In this document: positions 34,031 through 44,337 of the stretch, one piece after another
Layout: each line of letters starts with the position of its first letter
Numbering within the stretch: the first letter of the stretch is position 1
Assembly (NCBI GenBank): GCA_016712985.1
Contig: JADJQA010000018.1
Span: forward strand, 47,672 to 111,671
Source: Sulfuritalea sp.
Lineage (GTDB): Bacteria; Pseudomonadota; Gammaproteobacteria; Burkholderiales; Rhodocyclaceae
Direction of reading: 5' to 3'
Length of the DNA stretch: 64,000 bases
Made by a program: the position numbers and the translations under genes
The notes under the pieces: model-generated
What the model saw: the letters and a program-made list of their open reading frames with translations, nothing else
What the model was told of the DNA's origin: nothing
Database searches by the model: none

Positions 34031-34654
34031 CTACGGTCGGGTCGCGACTGCCAGAAACAGCGGGTATTCCCGCAAGCCCTGATCCGTCGCTTTCTTCATC
34101 AAATAGCTGGTGAAAAAATCCACGTGGCTGAATCCCGCGCTGAATAACTGCGCGCGCAACGCTTCCCGGTCAAAACCGCAGTGTCCGGTAAATCCAGCGC
34201 CGTGAAACGAGCCATCCTCCTGATCCAGATCAGCGATGCCCAGCCAGCCGCCTGGCCGCAAAAGGGTATAAAAATCCTGCAGCAGCCGGGTGGCATCAGG
34301 GACATGGTGCAGGGTCATCAGGGTATAAATCAGATCGTAGCGTTCGGCGGGCAGCGGGTCGGTCGTCAGATCGAGAGCCAGTGGATGCAGATGGGTCAGC
34401 CCGGCAGCACTGATGTTTTTTTCCAGCACCGTCAACATGCCAGGTGAACAATCGGCCAGCGTTACCGCGCCGAGATCTGCCTGCAGCGCGAAACTCAACA
34501 AGCCGGTTCCGCAGCCATATTCGAGCGCCTGCCAGCTTGTAGACAGGGGAATCCGCTGACGAAGCGCGGCAGCGACCGCCAGCGCTCGCTGCTGATTGAC
34601 CGGATTAGCGTCCCAGGTTGGGGCCTTGTCGTCGAAACTCAGCGTGGCGCTCAT
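34031..34654 (-). CDS. Class I SAM-dependent methyltransferase
   Basis: 207 residues. SAM motif I is LEYGCGTGLLSFALQ, motif II LADCSPGMLTVLE, then YDLIYTLMTLHHVPD and LLRPGGWLGIADLDQEDGSF. The FTSYLMKK region near the C-terminus is common in small-molecule methyltransferases. The substrate is unknown. Complete and unbroken, although it lies between two truncated genes; its start overlaps the end of the hydrolase piece by 50 bases. Confidence 0.85.
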   Translation of the reverse strand: MSATLSFDDKAPTWDANPVNQQRALAVAAALRQRIPLSTSWQALEYGCGTGLLSFALQADLGAVTLADCSPGMLTVLEKNISAAGLTHLHPLALDLTTDPLPAERYDLIYTLMTLHHVPDATRLLQDFYTLLRPGGWLGIADLDQEDGSFHGAGFTGHCGFDREALRAQLFSAGFSHVDFFTSYLMKKATDQGLREYPLFLAVATRP

Positions 34655-35160
34655 GTGTGGCGGACTCCATAGTCAGTGATGCTGCAAACCCCCCGGTAAC
34701 CGCCCAGCCCGCCAGCCCCAGGTGCCGGCGCAGAAAAGCGATTTGCAAGGCAGTGCCTTTCTCAAACCACGGTCCATCATACAGATCGAAATGGCCGATA
34801 GGCAGCGCCTCTAGCTGGCAGCCGGCAATGCGGGCAGCGGCTTTTCGGGTCGCGGCGAACGGGATCAGCGAGTCCTGTTCAGCCGCGATGATCAGCACCG
34901 GAGCTTGAATCCGGCGCACTACATGAATGGGCCGATAAGTGAGGATGGTGAGCAGAATGCGGGCGGGAACGGGTTCCGGCCAGACGACTCCAGGCGGAAT
35001 CAGACGACGATCACCGTCGTAGCAATCCGGCCCGGCCAGACAGCGCACGCCAGTTCGGCTAAGGATCGGCACGCGGACCGGATCGCGGCCCAGCGCGGCG
35101 GCGGCCAGGTCTCTCACCGCCCACCACGTTGCGCCGGGCAGCAGACGTAGCGGGTACCCG
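34605..35160 (-). pseudogene. Alpha/beta hydrolase, N-terminally truncated
   Basis: The frame gives the lid and C-terminal half of a serine hydrolase: LLPGATWWAVRDLAAAALG, VLIIAAEQDSLIPF (acid residue) and LPIGHFDLYDGPWFEKG (catalytic His). The half with the nucleophile Ser is missing. At about 35155 the sequence abuts a peroxiredoxin tail on the other strand. The last 35 residues read past the expected end into the methyltransferase gene. Rearrangement junction rather than an intact gene. Confidence 0.55.
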
Positions 35161-35365
35161 ATGAGCAACGGCCGCTCGATCGACGAGTTCGTGCGCCTGC
35201 TGCAGGCCATGCAGACTAGCGATGCCAACAAGGTGGCACGCGCACGGTTGCACGCCGGGCTGCGACGTCATCGTGCCCGCAACCCAAGACGCCGGACGCC
35301 ATTGCAAGCGCAAGGCCGAGGGCCTGAACACGGTCGACTGGTATTTCACGACCAAGAAGCTCTGA
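35155..35365 (+). pseudogene. Peroxiredoxin (1-Cys, Prx6-like), C-terminal fragment
   Basis: The frame YPMSNGRSIDEFVRLLQAMQ, then after one frame change near 35245 TPGCDVIVPATQ and LNTVDWYFTTKKL, is the end of AhpC/Tsa-type 1-Cys peroxiredoxins. The active-site half is absent. It starts directly at the edge of the hydrolase fragment on the opposite strand, so an inversion or deletion joined them. Confidence 0.6.
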
Positions 35366-35933
35366 CCGGCTGCGCGGACTGCTGGGACGTGCCCGCCACA
35401 ACGTGCGGTCCAGGCGGTATGCGAATAGGCTATGGCACCACCCGCATGCCAGGCGGTGGCGGGCTCAAGATGGAGCCGAGGTGTTCAACTCCGGCACAGG
35501 TGCCTCCGCGCAAAGGGCCGACACGAGGCCGGATGCCGCGCCGAGCCATCTCGCCCAGCAGGTGCTTCACGGCCCCAGGCCCGAGTCGGTTACCCTTGTA
35601 GCATCACGAACGGCTGCTTCCAATGTTCCGGGGTTCCCCACGAAGTTCCGTTTCCATTTTCCTCGACTGTCTCCAATGAGCACGAAGGAGGCAGCCGACC
35701 AAGTCGGGCCTGAACGGCAGGAATCTGAGCTGATCGGCCGGTAGCCATACAAGGGTCACCGGGGACTTGACAGTTTGAAGCACTCATTTGCAGTTTTCGA
35801 ATGACGGCCTCTTGATGGCCGGAAGCGTTCAGCCTGGAAATCGCGGCCACTGGCGGCCGCTTCGAGAACGGTCACGTAACCGGTGCTGGCGCTTGCGACC
35901 GTTCTTTGGCTTGACGGCACGTAAAATGAAGCC
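35366..35933. other. Intergenic region, no gene recognised
   Basis: About 570 bases. Several long open frames exist in both strands because of the GC content, but none has a start, ribosome site or recognisable motif. I see no repeat ends or tRNA. Confidence 0.35.
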
Positions 35934-36285
35934 ATGACATCAAACGCAATGAACGAAGCTGGTGAGGCACAGATGCCTCCCTCGCCAAAAGGACGCGCGA
36001 CTCTGGTGCAACAATGGCTGGACCGCTCGCGTTATCAAGAACCAGGACCATGAAGGATGTGCCGTCGAGATGATCAAGGACGGCGAGACCCGAGGCGGCC
36101 TTGGTGGGTCCATGGACGATGGGGCGTGACAAGAAGAAGCCGAGCCGCTTGACGGGTCCGCGTTCAACACCCTGGTCAAGACAGGGTCGGAATTTCTCAA
36201 GCGCCAACGCATGGAGCGAGGACGGCCTTCGCAAGCCCGGACAGGTCGGATCACGCTGATGGGAGAATCGACAGGCGATGGATAA
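35934..36285 (+). pseudogene. Conserved hypothetical protein broken by several frame changes
   Basis: Pieces in successive frames read MTSNAMNEAGEAQMPPSPKG, NGWTARVIKNQDHEGCAVEM, GPWTMGRDKKKP and PLDGSAFNTLVKTGSEFL. Together they resemble a small proteobacterial family with the core GPWTMGRDKKNPKPL that I recall only as hypothetical. Either the gene is decaying or the consensus has at least three indels here. It overlaps the next gene. Confidence 0.45.
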
Positions 36286-37017
36286 GGATCAGGCGATAAG
36301 AAAGGCTCAGAAGCTCATGGCCGTCGCCATGGACGGCCGTGGGAACGACAACGAGGCCGAGCGTGCACTGGCCCAGGCCGAAACTCTGATTCGGAAGTTC
36401 GGCATTGAGGAGGCGGAAATTGCCAGTGCCGAGGCATCGATGGATTTCGAATGGGCCGACGCCTTCCACGCCTATGGACCCCCGCAAAACCCGGCCAGGA
36501 GTTGTCCGCGGTGGTTTCAAATCATCAGCACCGGCGTGGCCACCTTCACCGACACCATCGTCCGCTTGCACTACGATACGGCGCAGGGCTATGGCGTTGG
36601 ATTCCAGGGTGATCGCGCCGACACGTTGTTTGCCCAGTGGCTGGTCGGCTATCTCAAGAGCAATGTGTGGGCTGCCTTGGCCGGCGCCCGCAAAGACCAT
36701 CCCGAATGGGGCAGGAGCGAAGCGGAAGATTTTCGCAAAGCGATGGCGGGGCGGCTGTCAACCAGAATGCGCGACTTGCGACGTGAGCGGGATGTGGCAT
36801 TTTCCGCGGCGCCCAATCGCCGGGGAACCGAACGGCGCTCGTTCTGCTCACCGACAAGCTCGCGCGGCGCGATGCGCTGTTCGGTACCCCGAAATACAAG
36901 AATGCGCGCGTTGACCTGCGCGACCAGACCGCGGCACACAAGGGTCGTCTGGCGGGCGATCAGCTTGGCTTCGCCAAACCGCTGCAAAGTAGCGGCCAGG
37001 CATGCAACGAAGATTAA
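36278..37017 (+). CDS. DUF2786-domain protein (one frameshift)
   Basis: The opening MDKDQAIRKAQKLMAVAMDG and the helix ALAQAETLIRKFGIEEAEI define DUF2786. The middle (WFQIISTGVATFTDT, YGVGFQGDRADTLFAQWLVG) is also family-like. At about 36829 one G is missing in a G-run; the restored end reads LLTDKLARRDALFGTPKYKN and AGDQLGFAKPLQ, giving about 246 residues. The domain is frequent in phages and accessory regions; its function is unknown. Confidence 0.7.
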
Positions 37018-37142
37018 AAGTCGTCATGATGAACAGCGCGGCCTTGTGTTGCCGAACCTGTCATGCACCGCTATGGCCATCCGGCAAGTTGCCGCTATAC
37101 TTCCCGGCGAATTGGCAGCCCACTGAATCGTAAGGAGAAATC

Positions 37143-37385
37143 ATGTCGGATGAAGATCTGAAGGCGGAACTGGAACGTCTGCGCAACGAAAATGCCGTCC
37201 TCAAAAAGGGGGCGGCGACCGGCATCACCATGAAGGTCAGCGAGAAAGGCGCCGTTTCCATCTACGGAATGGGACGCTTCCCGGTGACCTTGTACAAGGA
37301 GCAATGGCTCAAGCTCTTGGCCAAGGGCGACGATATTCGCGCGTTCATTACGGCGAACGAAGCGCAATTGAAGACCAAAGAGTGA
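37143..37385 (+). CDS. Small conserved hypothetical protein, 80 aa
   Basis: Preceded by AAGGAG. The N-terminus is a short coiled coil (LKAELERLRNENAVLKKG) and the rest reads MKVSEKGAVSIYGMGRFPVT, a small beta domain with LYKEQWLKLL. Similar proteins are widely annotated as hypothetical, by my recollection. It ends 158 bases before jetA; whether it belongs with Wadjet cannot be told. Confidence 0.65.
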   Translation: MSDEDLKAELERLRNENAVLKKGAATGITMKVSEKGAVSIYGMGRFPVTLYKEQWLKLLAKGDDIRAFITANEAQLKTKE

Positions 37386-37452
37386 GGTGCTGACCACCGG
37401 AGCCACCGCCCTGCGTCTGCGGGATGGCCTGGCGATCCCTGGCCACTGAAAC

Positions 37453-37500
37453 TGTATTTGCCGATGTGGTGAGCGACCTTGTCGGATTGCCGAAAATACA
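37453..37500. promoter_or_regulatory. Inverted TGTATTT / AAATACA pair upstream of jetA
   Basis: TGTATTT (37453-37459) and AAATACA (37494-37500) flank a 34-base spacer, ending 44 bases before the jetA ATG. AT-rich arms in a GC-rich setting make an operator or promoter boundary possible. Confidence 0.3.
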
Positions 37501-37543
37501 CCCTCGGCGATACTCCTTGGCACCCGTACCGGTAACAGAAGAC

Positions 37544-38998
37544 ATGAGCCTGGACTACTCCACCCTCGACCTGTTGCGGCAGAACCATCCAGCATGGCGG
37601 CTGTTGCGCTCGGATCATGCGCCGCTGGTGGCGAGCTTTCTGCAGCGCGTGTTCATCGCGCCGAACGTGCGGGTGATGGCGCAGGCGGATCTGGCCGAGA
37701 TGCTTGAGGATGAGTTGTTTGCTCTGCGCGAGCGGCTCGGCGCAGAGGCCTTCCCCAAGGCCGCGCTCGACTACCTGAACGACTGGGCGGCGACGGAGAA
37801 AGGCTGGCTGCGCAAGTTTTACGCCCACGGGTCGGACGAAGCGCATTTCGACCTGACCCCCGCGACCGAAAAGGCCATTGCCTGGCTGGGAACGCTGACC
37901 GAGCGGAGCTTCGTGGGCACCGAGTCGCGCTTGCTGACCTTGTTCGAGTTGCTCAAGCAGATGAGCGAAGGCAGCGAGACAGACCCGCAGGTACGCGTTG
38001 CCGAGTTGCAAAGGCATCGCGACGAGATCGATGCCGAGATGGCTCGCGTTCTCGCCGGCGACATGCCGCTGCTCGATGACACGGCGCTGAAAGATCGCTT
38101 CCAGCAGTTCATGGCGATGGCACGCGAGCTGCTGATGGATTTTCGCGAGGTGGAGCACAACTTTCGCGGGCTGGATCGACGGGTGCGGGAACGCATCGCG
38201 TTGTGGGAAGGCTCGAAGGGCGCGCTGCTGGAAGAAATCATGGGTGAGCGTGATGCGATTGCCGACTCCGACCAGGGCCGGAGCTTTCGCGCATTCTGGG
38301 ATTTCCTGATGTCCAGCAGTCGGCAGGAGGAATTGACGGCACTGCTTGAGCGCGTCTTGACCCTGCCTGCGGTTGCCGAGCTGAGGCCCGACGCGCGAAC
38401 CCGTCGCGTGCATTACGACTGGCTCGAGGCCGGCGAGCACACCCAGCGCACCGTGGCGCGGCTCTCGCAGCAGTTGCGGCGCTTCCTGGACGACCAGGCA
38501 TGGCTGGAGAACCGCCGCATCATGGAAATTTTGCACGGTATCGAGAGCAAAGCCTTGGCACTGCGGGAATCCCCGCCAGGCGGTGAAGTCATGCGCGTTG
38601 CCGACAATGCTGCCGACATCGAGTTGCCGATGGAGAGGCCGCTGCATACCCCGGCCATCAAACCGCTGATCGCCGATATCGAGCTGGAGTCAGGCGATGC
38701 CGATGTGGACGCAGCGGCGCTCTACACACAAATCGTGATCGACAAGCTTCAGTTGGCCAGGCATATCCGCCACGCCCTGCAGGATCGCTCGCAAATCACC
38801 CTGCATGCGCTGTGCGAGATGCAGCCGCTGCGGCACGGCCTGGCGGAGCTGGTGGCGTACCTGCAACTGGCCAGTGACAGTTTCAAGGCCGTGGTGGATG
38901 AAGACGTGACCGAAACCATCGTCTGGACACGCGAAGGGCCGAATGGCCGGCAATTTGTCAGGCAGGCGCGTCTGCAACGCGTAATATTCGTGAGATGA
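37544..38998 (+). CDS. jetA: Wadjet subunit JetA (DUF3375)
   Basis: About 484 residues from MSLDYSTLDLLRQNHPAWRL, the typical DUF3375 opening (HPAWRLLRSDHAPLVASFL). The following helical region and winged-helix parts (RTHAR..VHYDWLEAGEHTQRTVARLSQQL in outline) fit the kleisin-like role: JetA bridges the SMC-like JetC heads in the MukF position. Wadjet recognises small circular DNA by loop extrusion and has JetD cut it. First gene of a four-gene unit with ATGA overlaps. Confidence 0.9.
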   Translation: MSLDYSTLDLLRQNHPAWRLLRSDHAPLVASFLQRVFIAPNVRVMAQADLAEMLEDELFALRERLGAEAFPKAALDYLNDWAATEKGWLRKFYAHGSDEAHFDLTPATEKAIAWLGTLTERSFVGTESRLLTLFELLKQMSEGSETDPQVRVAELQRHRDEIDAEMARVLAGDMPLLDDTALKDRFQQFMAMARELLMDFREVEHNFRGLDRRVRERIALWEGSKGALLEEIMGERDAIADSDQGRSFRAFWDFLMSSSRQEELTALLERVLTLPAVAELRPDARTRRVHYDWLEAGEHTQRTVARLSQQLRRFLDDQAWLENRRIMEILHGIESKALALRESPPGGEVMRVADNAADIELPMERPLHTPAIKPLIADIELESGDADVDAAALYTQIVIDKLQLARHIRHALQDRSQITLHALCEMQPLRHGLAELVAYLQLASDSFKAVVDEDVTETIVWTREGPNGRQFVRQARLQRVIFVR

Positions 38999-39639
38999 CG
39001 ATGGCAGAGCAGCAACTCGAAAACCCGGCGACCGAGAATCACCTGTCGACCCTGGTCATCCTTCTGCTCAAAGGCGTGATCTATCAGGAAGCCGACGCCG
39101 GCCTCTGGAATGTGTTGCTCAATCTGCAAGCCCGTGTACGCGACTACGTGATGGTACTGGGCCTGGAACTGGTGCTTGACGAGGCCGAGGGTTATGCCTT
39201 CCTGCGCTCGCGCCCGGAGGTGGACGATGACGCGGCGCCGAAACGCCCACGCCTGGTGGCAAGGCGTCCGCTTTCGTTTCCGGTGAGCTTGCTGCTGGCG
39301 CTGTTGCGCAAGAAGCTGGCCGAATTCGACGCCGGCGGCGGTGATACACGCCTGGTGCTTGCCCGTGACGAGATCGTCGAGTTGGTCCGGGTCTTCCTGC
39401 CCGACAGCAGCAACGAGGCCAGGCTGATCGACCAGATCGAGACTCATCTGAACAAGATTGTCGAGCTTGGGTTTCTGCGCAGGCTCAAGGCCGGCGCAGC
39501 GAATCAGGGTGGGCAGGCGGCGGTGTTCGAAGTGCGGCGCATCCTCAAGGCCTTTGTGGACGCACAGTGGCTGGCCGAGTTCGATGCGCGGCTGGCCGTG
39601 TATCAGGCGCAGTTCCTGGCGGCGGGGGGCGGCCAATGA
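38995..39639 (+). CDS. jetB: Wadjet subunit JetB (DUF4194)
   Basis: 214 residues. The DUF4194 core reads LVILLLKGVIYQEADAGLWN, LGLELVLDEAEGYAFLRSRP, PLSFPVSLLLALLRKKLAEF and LVRVFLPDSSNEARLIDQIE. JetB corresponds to MukE (kite subunit) and binds JetA. The start overlaps the jetA stop and the stop overlaps the jetC start, each by ATGA. Confidence 0.92.
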   Translation: MTMAEQQLENPATENHLSTLVILLLKGVIYQEADAGLWNVLLNLQARVRDYVMVLGLELVLDEAEGYAFLRSRPEVDDDAAPKRPRLVARRPLSFPVSLLLALLRKKLAEFDAGGGDTRLVLARDEIVELVRVFLPDSSNEARLIDQIETHLNKIVELGFLRRLKAGAANQGGQAAVFEVRRILKAFVDAQWLAEFDARLAVYQAQFLAAGGGQ

Positions 39640-42600
39640 GTGACACGCAAACCCTGGGCCTCGATTTCATCGCAGACGATGCGCTCTCGGGGTTTCGCTT
39701 GCATCGCCTGGAGGTGTTCAACTGGGGCACCTTTGATGGCCGGGTGTGGGTACTCAATCCCGCCGGCAGGAACGCCTTGCTGACCGGCGATATCGGCTCG
39801 GGAAAATCAACGCTTGTCGATGCCGTGACCACGTTGCTGGTGCCGGCACACCGCATTGCCTACAACAAGGCCGCCGGCGCCGACAACAAGGAGCGCACGC
39901 TGCGCTCCTACGTGCTCGGGCATTACAAGTCGGAGCGCAACGAAGCGAGCGGGGCAGCCAAGCCCGTGGCGCTGCGTGACCACAACAACTATTCGGTGAT
40001 CCTGGGGGTTTTTCATAACGCGGGCTACGATCAGACGGTCACGTTGGCCCAGGTTTTCTGGATGACGGAGCGCCAGGGGCAACCGGCACGTTTCTTTGCC
40101 TGCGCCGAGCGTGCCTTGTCGATTGCGACGGACTTCGCCCACTTCGGCTCGGACATCGGCGCGTTGCGGAAGAAGCTGCGCGGATTGGGCGCGGAAGTGT
40201 TCGACAGCTTTCCGCCCTACGGAGCCTGGTTCCGTCGTCGCTTTGGCATCGAGAATGAACAGGCGCTGGACCTGTTTCACCAGACGGTGTCGATGAAGTC
40301 GGTGGGTAACCTGACCGATTTCGTCCGCGGCCACATGCTCGAAGCTTTTGAGGTTGCGCCGCGCATTACCGCCTTGATCGGGCATTTCGACGATCTTAAC
40401 CGCGCGCACGAGGCGGTGCTGAAGGCCAAGCGGCAAGTGGAACTGCTCTCGCCGCTGGTGGCCGACGCCGAGCGTCACGCGGCACTGGTGGCGAATGTCG
40501 AGGAACTGCGCGCCTGCCGCGAGGCGCTCAGGCCCTGGTTCGCGGGCCGGAAGCTCGGCTTGCTGGAGAAACGCATCGCCAGCCTGGCGGATGAATGGGC
40601 GCGGCAGGATGCCCAGGTCAGGCGCATCGAGGGCCGGCGCGACGCGCAGCGGGCCGAAGAAAGCGAACTCAGGCGCAGCATTGCCGACAATGGTGGCGAC
40701 CGTCTGGAGCGGCTGGCGATCGAGATACGCAGGAAGGATGAGGAACGCCGGCAACGCGACAGCAAGGCCCGGCGTTACGCCGAACTGGCGCGTGCGGTCG
40801 GGGAGATCCCGGCGTCCGACGAGCCGGCTTTCCTCGATCAGCGCGGGCGGCTTTCGGCGTTGATCGATGCGGCGAAGGCTTCGGAGAGAAATTTTCAGAA
40901 CCAGGAAAAGGAGCATGAGTTCAACTTCAGGCAGGACAAGCAGGAGCACGACGAGCTGTCCGCCGAGATCGCCAGTCTGAAGGCCCGGCGCAGCAACATC
41001 GACGACAGGCAGGTCGCCATGCGCACTGCATTGTGCCAGGCCCTCGATTTGTCGGAAGTGGACATGCCCTTCGCCGGCGAACTGCTGCAAGTGCGTGACG
41101 ACGAGCGCGACTGGGAGGGGGCCGCAGAACGGCTCTTGCGCAATTTCGGTTTGTCGCTGCTGGTGCCGGATGAGTATTACGCGCGCGTGGCGGATTGGGT
41201 CGATAGAACGCACCTGAGGGGCGGCTGGTGTATTTCCGGATTCGCCAGGGTTCGAGGGGCGAACTGCCCAACCTGCATCGGGACTCTCTGGCGCGCAAGC
41301 TGTCAATCAAGCCCGACTCGCCTTTCTACGACTGGCTTGAGCGCGAACTGGCGCAGCGTTTCGACGTGGCCTGCTGCGCGACACAAGAGCAGTTCCGCCG
41401 TGAAACCCGTGCCATTACACGGGCTGGGCAGATCAAGGCGGCCGGCGAGCGTCACGAAAAAGACGACCGCCACAGGCTGGACGACCGCAGTCGCTACGTG
41501 CTCGGTTGGACCAACACGGAAAAGATTGCGGCGCTAGAGGCCCACGCCAGAAAGCTCGAGCCCCGGCTGGGCAAGCTGGGCAGCCTCATCGGCAAGATCC
41601 AGGTCGTTCAGAACACGCTGAAGGAGCGCCTCACGGTGCTGTCGAAACTCGACGAGTATGCTGATTTTCGCGAACTCGACTGGCAGCCGCTTGCCGTCGA
41701 GGTGGCTCAGCTTGCGGCCGAGAAGCAGAAGCTGGAATCTGCCTCCGATGTCTTGCAGCAACTGACCGAACGCCTGAACGAGGTCGTTGCGGTGTTGCAG
41801 GGCCTGGAAGCGCAATGGGAGGACCACAAGGACAAGCGTTCCAAGGCCGAGCAGAAGAAAATCGATGCGGAAGCCCTGTGCGCCGAGACTCAAGTGGTAC
41901 TCGATGAACCGACCATCGCGGCACACGCCGCGTATTTCGAGCGACTCGACACCATGCGCAGCGAGGCCCTGGGCGAGCATCAGCTCACAGTCGAATCCTG
42001 CGACAACCGCGAGCGCGAAATGCGTGATTGGCTACAGGCCAGGATCGACGCCGAGGATGCGAAGCTGAAACGCCTGCGCGACAAGATCATCGATGCCATG
42101 CGGGCGTATTGCACGGCCTTTCCGTTGGACACGCAGGAAGTGGACGTCGCCATCGAGGCGGCCGACGAGTTCCGCGCGATGCTCGACACGCTGCAGGCCG
42201 ACGACCTGCCACGCTTCGAAGCACGCTTCAAGGAACTGCTGAACGAGAACACCATCCGCGAGGTGGCGAACTTTCAATCGCAGTTGGCCCGCGAAAGAGA
42301 GACGATCAAGGAGCGCATCGCGCGGATCAACGAGTCGCTTACGCAGATTGACTACAACACGGCTCGCTACATCGTCCTCGAAGCGCAACCGACGCCGGAT
42401 GCCGACGTCCGCGATTTCCAGAGCGAGCTGCGCGCCTGCACCGAAGGGACGCTGACCGGTTCCGACGATACCCAGTATTCCGAAGCCAAGTTCCTGCAGG
42501 TCAAGCACATCATCGAACGCTTTCGCGGAAGAGAGGGGCTCACCGAGCTGGATCGTCGCTGGACGGCCAAGGTCACCGATGTCCGCAACTGGTTCGTGTT

Positions 42601-43009
42601 TGCGGCCAGCGAACGCTGGCGCGAGGACAACAGCGAACATGAGCATTACTCGGACTCGGGCGGCAAATCGGGAGGTCAAAAAGAGAAACTGGCCTACACC
42701 ATCCTGGCGGCGAGCCTGGCCTATCAGTTCGGCCTGGAATGGGGAGCAGTACGTTCCCGCTCGTTCCGCTTCGTGGTGATTGACGAAGCCTTCGGGCGCG
42801 GCTCGGACGAGTCCGCGCAATACGGCTTGCGGCTGTTTGCCCAACTCAACCTGCAAATCCTGATCGTCACGCCCTTGCAGAAGATCCACATCATCGAACC
42901 TTTTGTCTCCAGCGTGGGCTTTGTCCATAACGAGGAAGGCCGGGCCTCCAGGCTGCGCAATCTTTCGATCGAGGAGTATCGCGAAGAGAAGGCGAAAAAC
43001 GACCAATGA
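39636..43009 (+). CDS. jetC: Wadjet SMC-like ATPase JetC (one frameshift)
   Basis: About 1124 residues once one G is restored at about 41217-41220 (CACCTGAGGGGCGG), joining WVDRTHLRG to RLVYFRIRQGSRG. The N-terminal head has Walker A GDIGSGKST (51-59). Long coiled coils fill roughly 290-960. The C-terminal head has the ABC signature SGGQKEK and Walker B FRFVVIDEAFGRGSDES. JetC is the motor of Wadjet, related to MukB. The gene overlaps both neighbours by ATGA. The frameshift lies in a G-run, so a consensus error is likely. Confidence 0.92.
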
Positions 43010-44216
43010 GCTGGACAACAACGGCAGACCTGTGCGCCCAGGTGCGCAAGCTGTGGGACAGGGGCGAGATCCTTGCGGCGTTCGTCACCGGACAGGCGTT
43101 GTTCCCCAGGCGTCTGGTACTCAAGGCGCCGGCGTCGGCCGAGATGGCCGAGCGCTTCGATCAGGCACGCGCATGGAGCGCCGAGCTTCGCGCAATGACG
43201 CATTGCCGGGTAGAGATGCGCGAGTTCAGGCACCGGATACTTGGCGCCAATGCGCTACCCCGGGAGGCATGGATCGATACGGCCGACGACGCCCTCGCAC
43301 TGATCGGCAAGCAACGCGATGCCGCTCGCTTCACGGCGTTGATTGACCTGACGCGCAAGCACCAGCCGCAGTTGCTGGCCTGGCTGGCGAAGCGGCCGCT
43401 GCGGGCTCTGGAGTTGGCCAACGAGTGGAGTCGGTTGCTGGAAATCATCCTGTGGTTGCAGGCTCATCCACGCCCAGGGGTGTACCTCAGGCAAGTCGAC
43501 ATCCCGGGCGTGCACAGCAAGTTCATCGAAGCCCATCGCGGCGTGCTTGTGGAGCTGCTGGATAGCGTCTTGTCGTCCGCGGCAATCGACCCGGCGGCAT
43601 CCGGAGCGAGCCAGTTCTAGGGCGGTACGGGTTTCGTGACAAACCCGTACGGATCCGTTTCCGCGTTCTCGATCCGCGGCACGCCCTGTTGCCGGGCGCC
43701 CTGGTACAGGACATCAGCCTTGATGCGACGAGCTTTGCCCGGCTTGACTGCAATGTCTCACGGGTTTTCATCACCGAGAACGAGATCAATTTCCTGGCCT
43801 TTCCGCAGGTCAAGGACGGCCTTGTCATCTTCGGCTCGGGATATGGTTTCGAGATGTTGAAAAAGGCCGAATGGCTGTCGCGCTGCCGCGTTTACTACTG
43901 GGGTGATATAGACACCCACGGCTTTGCCATCCTCGATCAGCTTCGCAGCCAGTTCGACCATGTGGAGTCGCTTCTGATGGACCGCAACACCTTGCTCGAA
44001 TTCGAATCGCAATGGGGCGAGGAAGAGAATCAGGCGCTACGCGACCTGCCCCGGCTGAACGCTGCGGAAATGGCGCTCTACGATGACTTGCGGGACAACC
44101 GGATCCGCCGACATCTGCGTCTTGAGCAGGAAAGGATCGGCTTCGGCTGGGTGGAGTCCGCGGTATCGGGTCTCACCTTGAGTCAGCAGGCCGGCGCATT
44201 CGACGCCGGCCGCTGA
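43006..44216 (+). CDS. jetD: Wadjet nuclease JetD (DUF3322 + DUF2220; one frameshift)
   Basis: About 403 residues after restoring one C at about 43616, which turns SQF-stop into SQFLGRYGFRDKPVRIRFRV. The N-terminal DUF3322 part is helical (LLEIILWLQAHPRPGVYLRQ, PGVHSKFIEAHRGVL). The C-terminal DUF2220 Toprim-like nuclease has the acidic motifs VFITENEINFLAFP and VYYWGDIDTHGFAIL. JetD is the topoisomerase-VI-like nuclease that cleaves plasmid DNA. As it stands the CDS ends at residue 204, which would inactivate Wadjet. Confidence 0.9.
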
Positions 44217-44258
44217 TTCCATCTCGTGGATCAATCGGGTTCATGGCAGCAAATGAAA

Positions 44259-44283
44259 AGAGCCTGCATTGTGCAGGCCCTCT
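44259..44283. terminator. Terminator-like hairpin after jetD and next to the tRNA-Arg fragment
   Basis: GCCTGCA-TTG-TGCAGGC with an outer AGAG/CTCT. On the minus strand it is followed by TTTTC, so it may be the original terminator of the tRNA-Arg gene whose 3' half lies at 44291-44337. Confidence 0.55.
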
Positions 44284-44290
44284 GATCTTG

Positions 44291-44337
44291 ACTGGCGCGC
44301 CCGGAGAGATTCGAACTCCCTACCGCTTGGTTCGTAG
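44291..44337 (-). repeat. Partial tRNA-Arg copy (attachment-site repeat)
   Basis: 47 bases identical, except one, to 47676-47722, that is the tRNA-Arg(ACG) 3' half from the anticodon loop to CCA plus two flanking bases. Same orientation as the full tRNA. The 5' half is missing here. It is what a site-specific integrase leaves at the far end of an element inserted in a tRNA gene. Confidence 0.8.

Noticed and set aside
36278..36300. Phage-derived operon around the DUF2786 gene
   Set aside because: DUF2786 is common in phages, but no structural, lysis or integrase gene lies nearby, so a prophage cannot be supported.
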